This document shows, piece after piece, positions 35,148 through 43,069 of a stretch of DNA of 64,000 nt (positions are counted from its first letter, which is position 1; every line of letters starts with the position of its first letter). The notes beneath the pieces are model-generated. The model saw only the letters and a program-made list of their open reading frames with translations. It was not told the origin of the DNA and ran no database searches. A program made the position numbers and the translations under genes. Source of the DNA: Hanstruepera ponticola (lineage in GTDB: Bacteria; Bacteroidota; Bacteroidia; Flavobacteriales; Flavobacteriaceae); NCBI RefSeq assembly GCF_012931685.1, contig NZ_JABANC010000002.1, positions 434,001 to 498,000 of the forward strand, given 5' to 3'.

Positions 35148-35657
35148 ATGATGAGTAATGATAGACCGCGAATAAAAGTTCCATTAGAAAGTTTTGATGT
35201 GGTATTAGAATTAATATCTATTACCCTTATAATACTAATGTGGGTTTACTTAATTGTAGAATATCAAGAATTACCCGAAACCATTGCATCACATTTTAAC
35301 GCTAAAGGTGAAGCAGATGGTTATAGCAGTAAAAATTATTTATGGTTTTTACCAATAATATCAACAGTAATGTATGTTAGTTTGTTTATGATTAATAAAT
35401 TTCCGCATACACATAATTACATGGTTAATATTACAGAAGAAAATGCTTTAAAAAATTACCGATTTAGCACGCGGATTGTTCGCGTCGTAAACACCTTAAC
35501 AGTTATTATGTTTGCCTATATTATTTATTATATTGTACAAAATGCCAAAGAACATGACATGCAATTTAGCTCTTGGTTTATTCCCTCTGTTATTAGTTTT
35601 AGTATATTATTACCTATTGGTATTTACTTATACTACAAAAAAATAAACAAGTCTTAA
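35148..35657 (+). CDS. DUF1648 domain membrane protein
   Basis: A 169-residue integral membrane protein with four likely transmembrane segments (about 20-40, 62-80, 108-128 and 140-160). The DUF1648 signature lies between the first two: LPETIASHFNAKGEADGYSS. DUF1648 proteins accompany regulators or transporters in Firmicutes and Bacteroidota, and some (SdpI-like) give immunity to membrane-active toxins. This one is the fourth gene of the SPFH operon and is followed after 4 bp by the Arc-type gene. ATG codons at 35148 and 35151 are both possible starts, and a GTG at 35145 overlaps the previous stop codon. Confidence 0.85.
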   Translation: MMSNDRPRIKVPLESFDVVLELISITLIILMWVYLIVEYQELPETIASHFNAKGEADGYSSKNYLWFLPIISTVMYVSLFMINKFPHTHNYMVNITEENALKNYRFSTRIVRVVNTLTVIMFAYIIYYIVQNAKEHDMQFSSWFIPSVISFSILLPIGIYLYYKKINKS

Positions 35658-35661
35658 GAAC

Positions 35662-35847
35662 ATGTCAAAAAAGAAAGCCTTTGCATTACGAATAAATGAA
35701 GAGATGCTCAAAGCCATCGAGAAATGGGCTTCTGATGAGTTCAGGAGTACTAATGGGCAAATTGAGTGGATGCTAATGCAATATTTAAAGGATAATAAAC
35801 GTGAACCCAAAACCAAAAAGAACAACAATAAAGACAGCGACCAATAA
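35662..35847 (+). CDS. Arc-type ribbon-helix-helix DNA-binding protein
   Basis: A 61-residue protein. FALRINEEMLKAIEKWA followed by the segment RSTNGQIEWMLMQYL matches the Arc/MetJ fold, in which a beta-strand (KAFALRI) is followed by two helices and the conserved Arg-Ser-x-Asn turn starts the second helix. The Lys-rich tail (KREPKTKKNNNKD) is disordered. It is the last gene of the SPFH operon, 4 bp behind the DUF1648 gene, and its stop codon lies in the loop of the terminator. It probably binds the inverted repeat at the operon promoter, which is inference. Confidence 0.83.
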   Translation: MSKKKAFALRINEEMLKAIEKWASDEFRSTNGQIEWMLMQYLKDNKREPKTKKNNNKDSDQ

Positions 35848-35860
35848 GGTCGCTTTTTTT
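35836..35860 (+). terminator. Terminator of the SPFH operon, overlapping the last stop codon
   Basis: AGCGACC-AATAA-GGTCGCT plus T6. The loop contains the TAA stop of the Arc-type gene (35845-35847), so translation termination and the hairpin share bases. Confidence 0.88.
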
Positions 35861-35902
35861 AACCCATTTATTTTGGTATTTTGCGGTTCTAATTAAACTA
35901 AC

Positions 35903-37213
35903 ATGCAAGAAGCACCACTTTTTACAGACGATACTATTGTTTTTGGACTCCTAATGTTAACGTTAGGTTTTATTTTTTATACTGAATCTATAAAGACAGG
36001 GTTTTGGCCTAAATTTTACAAAATTGTCCCTGGACTATTTATGGCCTATATGCTACCTGCAGTATTAACGACTGCCGGACTTATTGCTCCTGAATGGGAA
36101 ACTACGTCAGAGTCGGGTGAGGTAGCTAAACATAGTACAAATCTATATTATGTAGCTAGTCGGTATTTACTACCTGCAGCATTGGTTCTTATGACATTGA
36201 GCATCGACTTAAAAGCTGTTTTTAATCTAGGTTGGAAAGCACTTGTGATGTTTCTTACTGGTACTTTAGGTATTGTGATTGGTGGTCCAATAGCCATTTT
36301 ATTAGTTTCCATGGTGTCACCAGAAACTGTTGGAGGTGTTGGTCCTGATGCTGTCTGGAGAGGTTTATCCACTTTAGCTGGTAGCTGGATTGGTGGTGGA
36401 GCCAACCAAACTGCTATGCTAGAAATTTATGGCTATAATCAATCTGAATACGGTAAAATGGTATTTGTAGATATTGTTGTTGCCAATATTTGGATGGCTA
36501 TTATTTTAATTGGAATTGGACGTTCCAAAGCTATTGATAAATGGCTACGAGCAGATAATTCAGCTATTGAAAGCTTAAAAGAAAAAGTAACCTCCTTCGC
36601 CAAAAGCGTTAAACGTAATCCATCGTTAACTGATATCATGATTATTGTTGCTATTGCCTTTGGAACAGTAAGTCTTGCACATATAGGAGCAAATCTACTT
36701 GCACCATATTTTGAAGGTGTTATAAGTAATATTGAATCTGCAACAACGCGAAACACATTTACATTTCTAGGCTCTCAATTCTTTTGGATGATAAGTATTG
36801 CAACTCTTATTGCTATTTTATTATCATTTACAAAAGCTAAAAACTATGAAGGTGCTGGTGCAAGTAAATTTGGAAGCGTCTTTATTTATATACTTGTGGC
36901 TTCAATTGGTATGAAAATAGACTTAGGTTCTATTTTCGATAACCCTGGACTCATTGCAGTAGGCCTAATTTGGATGACCATTCATGCTGTATTATTAATC
37001 ATTATCGCTAAAATTATAAAAGCACCATATTTCTTTTTAGCCGTAGGAAGTCAAGCCAATGTTGGAGGTGCAGCCTCTGCTCCTATTGTAGCATCTGCAT
37101 TCCATCCATCATTAGCTACTGTTGGTGTGTTATTAGCTGTCTTTGGATATGCCATTGGGACTATCGCAGCTATTGGCTGTACAATTCTTATGGAATTAGC
37201 AGCCGTTAGCTAG
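35903..37213 (+). CDS. DUF819 family membrane protein
   Basis: A 436-residue polytopic inner-membrane protein with about ten to eleven hydrophobic segments. DUF819 hallmarks are YYVASRYLLPAALVLMTLS (about 83-101), LAGSWIGGGANQTAMLEIYG (about 157-176) and SQANVGGAASAPIVASAFHP (about 383-402), where Gly-Gly-x-Ala repeats suggest an inverted-repeat transporter fold. The family has no firmly known substrate, but the architecture suggests transport. TATTTTGC (35877-35884) just upstream resembles a -7 element. A DUF4369 lipoprotein follows after 51 bp. Confidence 0.88.
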   Translation: MQEAPLFTDDTIVFGLLMLTLGFIFYTESIKTGFWPKFYKIVPGLFMAYMLPAVLTTAGLIAPEWETTSESGEVAKHSTNLYYVASRYLLPAALVLMTLSIDLKAVFNLGWKALVMFLTGTLGIVIGGPIAILLVSMVSPETVGGVGPDAVWRGLSTLAGSWIGGGANQTAMLEIYGYNQSEYGKMVFVDIVVANIWMAIILIGIGRSKAIDKWLRADNSAIESLKEKVTSFAKSVKRNPSLTDIMIIVAIAFGTVSLAHIGANLLAPYFEGVISNIESATTRNTFTFLGSQFFWMISIATLIAILLSFTKAKNYEGAGASKFGSVFIYILVASIGMKIDLGSIFDNPGLIAVGLIWMTIHAVLLIIIAKIIKAPYFFLAVGSQANVGGAASAPIVASAFHPSLATVGVLLAVFGYAIGTIAAIGCTILMELAAVS

Positions 37214-37264
37214 TATTTAATCATTTTTTATAAGATATTTGCCCTCTTAATTTTTATAATGTAA

Positions 37265-37966
37265 ATGAGAAATTTAATCCCAATTATAATTGCCTTATTA
37301 ATTGTTTCATGTGCGAATGAGAAACAACACGACCTAACTGTTAAAGGAACAATTAAAGACCTTAAGAAAGGAACTGTTTATTTACAAAAAGTTGAAGATT
37401 CTACACTGATAAATGTTGACTCTATGACCATTACAGGTCAAAAAGAATTTATACTTCATTCCGATTTAGAATCACCAGAGGTTTTTTATTTACACCTGAA
37501 CAAAACAAACGAAGATAGTGATCGAAAAATAGTTTTCTTCGCAGATAAAGGCACTACTGAAATACATACTACCCTAAAGGATTTTGCTTTCAATGCAGAG
37601 ATTAAAGGTTCCTCTCAACAGGAAAAATTAGAAGAATATTTAAAAATGATGGAGCGCTTTAATGACAAGAATTTAGATTTAATTAAAACTGAATATGACG
37701 CCAAAGCTGTTAATGATTCTACCCTAATTGAAGAAAACCAAAAAGCTTTTGAAAATTTATTGAAAAGTAAATACCTCTACACGGTCAATTTTGCAGTTAC
37801 TAATAATGATAGTGAATTGGCTCCTTATTTAGCTCTAACGGAGATTTATGACGCTCAAATTAAATGGTTGGATACTATTAATAATGCATTGACTCCCAAA
37901 ATTAAAAACTCAAAATACGGCAGGGAACTCGAGTCCTTTATTAATAAAAGAAAAAATGAACAATAA
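37265..37966 (+). CDS. DUF4369 domain lipoprotein
   Basis: A 233-residue exported lipoprotein: MRNLIPIIIALLIVSCANEK has a lipobox with Cys at about 16. The DUF4369 region follows (about 24-120, LTVKGTIKDLKKGTVYLQK and KIVFFADKGTTEIHT), then a helical part. DUF4369 often lies in front of a thioredoxin-like domain in Bacteroidota proteins, but no CxxC or thioredoxin fold is present here, so this is the short form without the redox domain. Expected in the periplasm or outer membrane. It ends in an overlapping terminator. Confidence 0.85.
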   Translation: MRNLIPIIIALLIVSCANEKQHDLTVKGTIKDLKKGTVYLQKVEDSTLINVDSMTITGQKEFILHSDLESPEVFYLHLNKTNEDSDRKIVFFADKGTTEIHTTLKDFAFNAEIKGSSQQEKLEEYLKMMERFNDKNLDLIKTEYDAKAVNDSTLIEENQKAFENLLKSKYLYTVNFAVTNNDSELAPYLALTEIYDAQIKWLDTINNALTPKIKNSKYGRELESFINKRKNEQ

Positions 37967-37997
37967 AAAAAGCCTCTCAAAATTGAGAGGCTTTTTT
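37965..37997 (+). terminator. Rho-independent terminator of the DUF4369 gene
   Basis: A6-GCCTCTCAA-AA-TTGAGAGGC-T6 starts in the stop codon. The flanking A run also allows it to stop transcripts entering from the minus strand, where it lies behind the tRNA-Thr repeat array. Confidence 0.9.
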
Positions 37998-38005
37998 ATG
38001 ATTAT

Positions 38006-38353
38006 TGAGCCAATGGAGGGACTCTCTTCGACTGCGTTCAGGATAAACTTCTCGCCCTATTTCATAATTTCAAAAACCCTTTGTAAACAAAAAAGTCCAG
38101 TATCAAACTGAACTTTCATTTTGAGCCGATGGAGGGACTCCCTTCGACTGCGCTCAGGATAAACTTCTCGCCCTATTTCATAATTTCAAAACCCTTTGTA
38201 AACAAAAAAAGTCCAGTGTTAAACTGAACTTTCATTTTGAGCCGATGGAGGGACTCCCTTCGACTGCGCTCAGGATAAACTTCTCGCCCTATTTCATAAT
38301 TTCAAAAACCCTTTGTAAACAAAAAAGTCCAGTGTTAAACTGAACTTTCATTT
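38006..38353 (-). repeat. Three tandem 116-bp repeats carrying the 3' end of tRNA-Thr
   Basis: Units start at 38006, 38122 and 38238, each exactly 116 bp, and the next register (38354) is the real tRNA gene. In transcript order each unit holds a hairpin with T6, a spacer, the palindromic element CCTGAGCGCAGTCGAAG and a copy of the last 16-19 nt of tRNA-Thr (plus-strand TGAGCCGATGGAGGGACTC). The unit farthest from the tRNA has the most changes (CCAATGG for CCGATGG, GCGTTCA for GCGCTCA). Confidence 0.95.
38321..38347 (-). terminator. Terminator behind tRNA-Thr, present in each of the three repeat units
   Basis: On the minus strand AAGTTCAGT-TTAAC-ACTGGACTT forms a 9-bp stem with one G-T pair, followed by six T. 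It begins 9 bp past the tRNA. Further copies lie at about 38208-38232 and 38089-38115 in the next units, giving three terminators in series. Confidence 0.8.
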
Positions 38354-38355
38354 TG

Positions 38356-38429
38356 AGCCGATGGAGGGACTCGAACCCACGACCTGCTGATTACAAATCA
38401 GCTGCTCTAGCCAGCTGAGCTACATCGGC
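38356..38429 (-). tRNA. tRNA-Thr (anticodon TGT)
   Basis: A 74-nt cloverleaf on the minus strand with acceptor GCCGATG/CATCGGC, D arm AGCTCAGCTGGCTAGAGC, anticodon stem GCTGA/TCAGC with loop TTTGTAA (anticodon TGT) and T arm GTGGGTTCGAGTCCC. Discriminator base is T and CCA is not encoded. It has its own promoter and is identical to the tRNA at 56612-56685. Its 3' end is copied three times in the adjacent array. Confidence 0.97.
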
Positions 38430-38440
38430 AAAACAGTTCG

Positions 38441-38470
38441 CAAATATAATCTTGTAAATTATAATTGCAA
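38441..38470 (-). promoter_or_regulatory. Promoter of the solitary tRNA-Thr gene
   Basis: On the minus strand TTG (38470-38468), a 19-bp spacer and TATATTTG (38448-38441) give an exact consensus match, ending 11 bp before the tRNA 5' end. Confidence 0.75.
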
Positions 38471-38485
38471 ATTATTTTTTAAAAA

Positions 38486-38755
38486 TTAACCTAACTTGTT
38501 TATTTTTTCGATTAACTCACGACCTTTAGATTCAAGCTCCTGATTAATTGCTTTAAAGTGTGCTTTTTTATCTTCAACTTTTCTATCATTTACTTTTTCA
38601 ATTAAAGTGTCAAAAGTCTCAATAGCCTCGTCAATAATAGCTTCACTTTTTTTTGTGTCTTTGTCTGTATTTGAATATTCCCAAACATAAACAGCTTCAA
38701 TAATATCACCTAATACGTAATTAATATCTTTTTTTAGGTCTCTTTTATTTGCCAT
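38486..38755 (-). CDS. Conserved small helical protein of unknown function
   Basis: An 89-residue, strongly charged, mostly helical protein (MANKRDLKKDINYVLGDIIE at the start, GRELIEKINKLG at the end). It has heptad-like spacing of hydrophobic residues and may form a coiled coil or a four-helix bundle. No signal peptide, so presumably cytoplasmic. No named family recognised. It is preceded by manA on the same strand with 27 bp between, so it may be the last gene of the idi-queD-manA group. Confidence 0.75.
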   Translation of the reverse strand: MANKRDLKKDINYVLGDIIEAVYVWEYSNTDKDTKKSEAIIDEAIETFDTLIEKVNDRKVEDKKAHFKAINQELESKGRELIEKINKLG

Positions 38756-38782
38756 AATTTTATAATTTATTTTGCCACAAAA

Positions 38783-39754
38783 TTACACATAAACTTCTAA
38801 TAGTATGGCATTTTTAGAACTAATTTCGAAGTCTTTAATAGCTGCTGGCAATAGAATTGTTTCTCCCAATTTAATAGTTTCATGCATACTATTTGTCATG
38901 ATATTTGCTTCTCCTTCAACACACATATAAATTAAGAAAGAATCATGTATATTTTGCTTCTTTATGGGACGTGTTACTTTTAAATAATTAGTTGTAAAAT
39001 AAGGACATTTAACCATTTCATTTGAAATGTTTTGTTCCCTCTCATATGAAATTCTAAAATTATCAGGCATATTAAAATCGAACGCATCAATAGCTAAATC
39101 GTTATGTAATTCACGTTCATTGCCATTAGCATCAACACGATCCCAATCATAAACACGATAAGTTATATCGCTAGTTTGCTGTATTTCAGCTAATAAAACA
39201 CCAGATCCAATTGCATGTACACGACCAACCTCAATAAAATAAGTGTCTCCCGTTTTTACTTTGTCAAAATTTAAAATTTTTGTGAGCGTTTTATCATTAA
39301 GGTGCTTGAGGTACTTTTCAGCTGTCATTTCCTGATTAAAACCAACAATTAGGTTTGATCCTTCATCTGCCTGCATAACATACCACATTTCGGTTTTACC
39401 AAAAGAATTATGACGTTTAGAAGCTAATTCGTCATTAGGATGTAACTGAATAGATAAATCTTCTTTGGCGTCAATAAACTTGATAAGTAATGGAAATTTG
39501 TCTCCAAATTGGTTATAATTTTTCTTACCAATTAAATCCGACTTAAATACTCTTAAAATATCCTGCAATGATTTTCCTTGAAGGTTTCCATTGCTAACAA
39601 CTGATGTATCACCTTTAACATCACTAATTTCCCAGCTTTCACCAATATTTGGCAAACTCGAAGCTTTGTTTAATAGTTTTTTCAATTTATTTCCACCCCA
39701 AATTTTTTCTTTTAGAATAGGGTGAAATTTTAAAGGATACAGATTACTACTCAT
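38783..39754 (-). CDS. manA: Mannose-6-phosphate isomerase, class I
   Basis: A 323-residue cupin enzyme that interconverts mannose-6-phosphate and fructose-6-phosphate. Zinc-site motifs are LSIQLHPNDELASKR (about 98-112, Gln and His), GKTEMWYVM (Glu, about 116) and VGRVHAIGSG (His, about 175-184). The opening YPLKFHPILKEKIWGGNKL is typical of the short Bacillus-type ManA. The product feeds GDP-mannose and hence surface glycan synthesis. Its start overlaps the queD stop by one base, so the two are translationally coupled. Confidence 0.94.
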   Translation of the reverse strand: MSSNLYPLKFHPILKEKIWGGNKLKKLLNKASSLPNIGESWEISDVKGDTSVVSNGNLQGKSLQDILRVFKSDLIGKKNYNQFGDKFPLLIKFIDAKEDLSIQLHPNDELASKRHNSFGKTEMWYVMQADEGSNLIVGFNQEMTAEKYLKHLNDKTLTKILNFDKVKTGDTYFIEVGRVHAIGSGVLLAEIQQTSDITYRVYDWDRVDANGNERELHNDLAIDAFDFNMPDNFRISYEREQNISNEMVKCPYFTTNYLKVTRPIKKQNIHDSFLIYMCVEGEANIMTNSMHETIKLGETILLPAAIKDFEISSKNAILLEVYV

Positions 39755-40164
39755 TAATTTCCGTTATAACTAACAAAGTTCCTTGGTGTTTCATAAAGTG
39801 TCACTTCAAGATCTAAATTAGCAGGTAGCTTTGTTTTCATTTTATCAAAAATAACAACTACAATGTTTTCCGCTGTTGGATTTAACTCTTTAAATTCTGG
39901 CACCTCAACATTTAAGTTTTTATGGTCAAAAGCATCCTCAACTTCACTCTTTATAATATCTTTCAACACCTTCATATCAATTACATAACCAGTTTCCTTA
40001 TCAATTTCACCAGTAACGCTAACTATTAACTCATAGTTGTGGCCATGATAATTAGGATTATTGCATTTACCAAAAACAGCATCATTTTTTTCAAAATCCC
40101 ATTCTTTTCTATAAAGTCTATGAGCCGCATTAAAATGTGCCTTTCTACTAACCGTTACTTTCAT
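39754..40164 (-). CDS. queD: 6-carboxytetrahydropterin synthase family (QueD)
   Basis: A 136-residue zinc enzyme of the 6-pyruvoyl-tetrahydropterin synthase family that makes the queuosine precursor 6-carboxytetrahydropterin. Zinc ligands are His in HFNAAHRLY (about 8-16) and the two His in NPNYHGHNYEL (about 42), with the catalytic Cys just before (FGKCN). The frame opens further upstream at 40200, but [17 protein letters not shown] is the standard family start; it begins 17 bp inside the end of idi. Gene order idi-queD-manA implies one transcript. Confidence 0.92.
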   Translation of the reverse strand: MKVTVSRKAHFNAAHRLYRKEWDFEKNDAVFGKCNNPNYHGHNYELIVSVTGEIDKETGYVIDMKVLKDIIKSEVEDAFDHKNLNVEVPEFKELNPTAENIVVVIFDKMKTKLPANLDLEVTLYETPRNFVSYNGN

Positions 40165-40687
40165 TTTGTGGTATGTTAATATAATTATAGAATTTATCAA
40201 ATATTATTTTAAACCAAGCCGTATAAATTTCAGGGTTCAGCTTGATATCTTCTTTCACAGCGTTTAAAGACATCCATTTCCAGTCGGCTACTTCATCAGG
40301 ATTAATATTAGGAGCGTCATGATATCTTCCAACTAAAATATGATCATATTCATGTTCCGTGAGTCCATTATCAAAAGGGGCTTTATAGATAAATGAAGTT
40401 GTTTCTGTTAAGTCTGTGACAAAACCCATTTCTTCTTGTAAACGTCGCTTTCCAGCTTCAATATTGGTTTCTCCTGCACGTTGATGGCTACAGCAAGTAT
40501 TTGTCCACAAGCCTGGAGAATGGTATTTGTGTAATGCGCGTTGCTGAAGCATAAGTTCATTTTTGTCATTAAATACAAAAACCGAAAAGGCACGATGTAA
40601 ACGTGCTTTTTCATGAGCTTCCATTTTGGGCATCAATCCAATTTGTTCATCGTTTTCATTAACGAGAATGACTAGTTCTTCTTCCAT
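40148..40687 (-). CDS. idi: Isopentenyl-diphosphate delta-isomerase, type 1
   Basis: A 179-residue Nudix-fold enzyme that interconverts isopentenyl and dimethylallyl diphosphate for isoprenoid synthesis. The active-site Cys lies in [14 protein letters not shown] (about 66-79), next to the Nudix-type helix [11 protein letters not shown], and the conserved Glu lies in [10 protein letters not shown]. Length fits the family. It is the first gene of the idi-queD-manA group and divergent from prfC (120 bp apart). Confidence 0.94.
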   Translation of the reverse strand: MEEELVILVNENDEQIGLMPKMEAHEKARLHRAFSVFVFNDKNELMLQQRALHKYHSPGLWTNTCCSHQRAGETNIEAGKRRLQEEMGFVTDLTETTSFIYKAPFDNGLTEHEYDHILVGRYHDAPNINPDEVADWKWMSLNAVKEDIKLNPEIYTAWFKIIFDKFYNYINIPQNESNG

Positions 40688-40776
40688 AGTATCACAAAAA
40701 TACCAAGATATACATTAATAATATCATTCTTAATTATAAAATGTGTTAAGGCTTTAAAAAATGACAATTTAAAAAG

Positions 40777-40784
40777 TATCTTTG
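40777..40784 (+). promoter_or_regulatory. -7 element of the prfC promoter
   Basis: TATCTTTG followed by C matches TAnnTTTG and lies 23 bp before the prfC ATG. No good TTG was found at the usual -33 distance, so the call rests on the -7 box and position. Confidence 0.5.
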
Positions 40785-40807
40785 CATCCCATATTTCAAA
40801 GCATATT

Positions 40808-42397
40808 ATGAGTTTTAAAAGTGAAATAGAAAGACGAAGAACCTTTGGTATTATATCGCATCCAGATGCTGGTAAAACCACCTTAACAGAAAAGTTATTA
40901 TTGTTTGGTGGAGCCATACAAGAAGCTGGTGCCGTAAAAAGTAATAAAATAAAAAAAGGTGCCACAAGTGACTTTATGGAAATTGAACGCCAAAGAGGTA
41001 TCTCTGTAGCGACTTCTGTTCTAGCTTTTGAATATGATGGCATTAAAATCAATATTCTTGATACGCCTGGACACAAGGATTTTGCTGAAGATACATTCAG
41101 AACGCTTACAGCTGTAGATAGCGTTATTGTTGTGATTGATGTTGCCAAGGGTGTTGAGGAACAAACCGAGAAATTGGTTGAAGTGTGCCGCATGCGTAAT
41201 ATTCCAATGATTGTGTTTATTAATAAACTAGATCGTGAAGGTAAAGACGCTTTTGATTTATTAGATGAAGTAGAACAAAAATTAGGGTTGAGTGTGGTTC
41301 CATTGAGTTTCCCTATTGGAATGGGTTACGATTTTAAAGGTATTTACAACCTTTGGGAAAAGAACGTAAATTTATTCAGTGGTGATAGTAGGAAAAATAT
41401 TGAAGAAACCATAGAAATTTCTGATTTAAGTTCTCCTGAATTAAATAAGCTTGTTGGAGAAAAAGCTGCAGACACTTTACGCGAAGAGATTGAATTAGTT
41501 GAAGGTATTTATCCAGATTTCAATAAAGAAGAATATTTAAATGGCAAGCAACAACCTGTGTTTTTTGGTTCTGCATTAAACAATTTTGGTGTTCGTGAAT
41601 TATTGGATTGCTTTGTTGAAATAGCTCCAAAACCAAGGCCAAAGCAAAGTGAAGAACGTCTGGTAAAACCAGATGAAAATAAATTCACTGGCTTTGTATT
41701 TAAAATACATGCCAATATGGATCCTAATCATCGTGATAGATTAGCATTCGTCAAAATTGTTTCAGGTAAGTTTGAACGTAATAAACCCTATTTACATGTA
41801 AGAAACAATAAGAAACTTAAGTTCTCAAGCCCCAATGCTTTCTTTGCAGAAAAAAAGGAAATTGTAGATATATCTTATCCTGGTGATATTGTGGGATTAC
41901 ATGACACCGGAAATTTTAAAATTGGTGACACTTTAACGGAAGGTGAAACCATTAATTACAAGGGCGTTCCGAGTTTTTCGCCTGAACATTTTAGGTATAT
42001 TAACAATGCTGATCCTCTAAAATCAAAACAACTTTTTAAGGGTATTGATCAATTAATGGACGAAGGTGTAGCGCAATTATTTACATTGGAACTTAATGGT
42101 CGAAAAGTAATTGGAACTGTTGGTGCATTGCAATATGAAGTAATTCAATACCGATTAGAGCATGAATATGGTGCCAAATGTACTTACGAAAACCTAAATG
42201 TGCATAAGGCATGTTGGGTAGATCCTGAAGATGAGAAGAGTGAAGAATTTAAAGAGTTTTTAAGAGTAAAACAACGATTTTTGGCTAAAGACAAGCAAAA
42301 TCAATTGGTGTTTTTAGCAGATTCGGCTTTTTCATTACAGATGACTCAACAGAAATACCCCAGTATTACCTTTCATTTTACTTCAGAATTCAATTAA
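40808..42397 (+). CDS. prfC: Peptide chain release factor 3 (RF3)
   Basis: A 529-residue translational GTPase that removes RF1/RF2 from the ribosome. G motifs are [14 protein letters not shown] (G1, about 19-32), GISVATS (G2), [12 protein letters not shown] (G3, about 86-97) and NKLDREGKD (G4, about 141-149). A beta-barrel domain 2 (about 290-390) and a C-terminal RF3 domain follow. The [17 protein letters not shown] opening and the insertion of lysines near [12 protein letters not shown] are typical. Length matches E. coli RF3. Divergent from idi. Confidence 0.96.
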   Translation: MSFKSEIERRRTFGIISHPDAGKTTLTEKLLLFGGAIQEAGAVKSNKIKKGATSDFMEIERQRGISVATSVLAFEYDGIKINILDTPGHKDFAEDTFRTLTAVDSVIVVIDVAKGVEEQTEKLVEVCRMRNIPMIVFINKLDREGKDAFDLLDEVEQKLGLSVVPLSFPIGMGYDFKGIYNLWEKNVNLFSGDSRKNIEETIEISDLSSPELNKLVGEKAADTLREEIELVEGIYPDFNKEEYLNGKQQPVFFGSALNNFGVRELLDCFVEIAPKPRPKQSEERLVKPDENKFTGFVFKIHANMDPNHRDRLAFVKIVSGKFERNKPYLHVRNNKKLKFSSPNAFFAEKKEIVDISYPGDIVGLHDTGNFKIGDTLTEGETINYKGVPSFSPEHFRYINNADPLKSKQLFKGIDQLMDEGVAQLFTLELNGRKVIGTVGALQYEVIQYRLEHEYGAKCTYENLNVHKACWVDPEDEKSEEFKEFLRVKQRFLAKDKQNQLVFLADSAFSLQMTQQKYPSITFHFTSEFN

Positions 42398-42537
42398 AAG
42401 CATGTCATTCATCTAATATTTGTGTAAATATTTGCTTTTTACCGAATATTTCATACTTTTAATCGATAATTTTAAGTGTGGTAAAACTTGGATAGATACA
42501 TTTAAAATAGATTATAACCCCAAATAATGATCTACTT

Positions 42538-42768
42538 ATGGAAACAAATGACAATGTTTTCAGTAATAATGATATTACTGTAACTTACAACCCAAGTGCT
42601 TGCATCAATGCCGAACGATGCGCTCGCGAACTTTCAAATGTCTTTAGAAACTCTGTAATTCCTTGGATAGACCTAGATGGTGCTTCAAGTGATGAGATTA
42701 TTAGACAAGTAAAAAAATGCCCATCTGGTGCATTACAATATTGTATAAATAAAAAAGAGGCTTGTTAA
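42538..42768 (+). CDS. Ferredoxin-like (4Fe-4S) mono-cluster protein, YjdI-like
   Basis: A 76-residue protein. The motif TVTYNPSACINAERCARE (about 14-31) with the segment KKCPSGALQYC (about 59-69) gives the cysteine spacing of the divergent 4Fe-4S mono-cluster (Fer4_19) family, whose members are often fused to or next to CDGSH proteins. It is probably cytoplasmic with electron-transfer or sensing function. The frame ends in a terminator whose stem includes the last codons. Confidence 0.88.
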   Translation: METNDNVFSNNDITVTYNPSACINAERCARELSNVFRNSVIPWIDLDGASSDEIIRQVKKCPSGALQYCINKKEAC

Positions 42769-42789
42769 TTAAGCACAAGCCTCTTTTTT
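42751..42789 (+). terminator. Terminator overlapping the 3' end of the ferredoxin-like gene
   Basis: AAAAAAGAGGCTTGT pairs perfectly with ACAAGCCTCTTTTTT (15 bp) around a 9-nt loop. The left arm encodes the last residues (KKEAC) and the TAA lies in or next to the loop. Confidence 0.9.
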
Positions 42790-42815
42790 ATTTATCGCAA
42801 TTTATGCTGCATTAC

Positions 42816-43069
42816 GCTTGACCAATGGGTCCGAAATTCAAAGGAATTGGTGGTTGCTACATGGAAACATGTCGAGCAACCTTTCTCAAATTTAATTTAG
42901 GCCTGACCAGTGGGTCTAAAATTCAAAGGAATTGGTGGTTGCTACATGTAAACATGTCGAGCAACTTCAACCAATTAAATTTAGGCCTGACCAGTGGGTC
43001 CAAAATTCAAAGGAATTGGTGGTTGCTACATGGAAACATGTCGAGCAACCTTTCTCAAATTTAATTTAG
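42816..43069 (-). repeat. Three tandem 84-85-bp repeats of the 3' end of the DUF3467 gene
   Basis: Units begin at 42816 (85 bp), 42901 (84 bp) and 42985 (85 bp), and the next register at 43070 is the real gene. Each contains the 43-nt gene end (plus-strand 43070-43112, encoding the C-terminal PPIPLNFGPTGQA) with its stop, then a new sequence that completes a hairpin GGTTGCT-ACATG-GAAA-CATGT-CG-AGCAACC, and a spacer. Unit 1 has changes in the gene-end part, and unit 2 has changes mainly in the spacer. Confidence 0.95.

Noticed and set aside
38006-38353. Possible CRISPR array
   Set aside because: Units are 116 bp with no alternation of short repeats and unique spacers, each whole unit is nearly identical, and no cas gene is present.
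38006-38429. Genomic-island attachment remnants at tRNA-Thr
   Set aside because: Copies of tRNA 3' ends normally flank kilobases of foreign DNA; here they repeat every 116 bp with no integrase, so a local tandem duplication fits better.
40672-41193. 173-codon open frame antisense to the start of prfC
   Set aside because: It is the mirror of the conserved prfC GTPase domain, is low in complexity and spans the idi-prfC promoter region.
42825-43064. Plus-strand open frame of 79 codons with internal repeats
   Set aside because: It lies entirely in the tandem copies of the DUF3467 gene end, its periodic sequence simply reflects the 84-85-bp DNA repeat, and it has no start signal.
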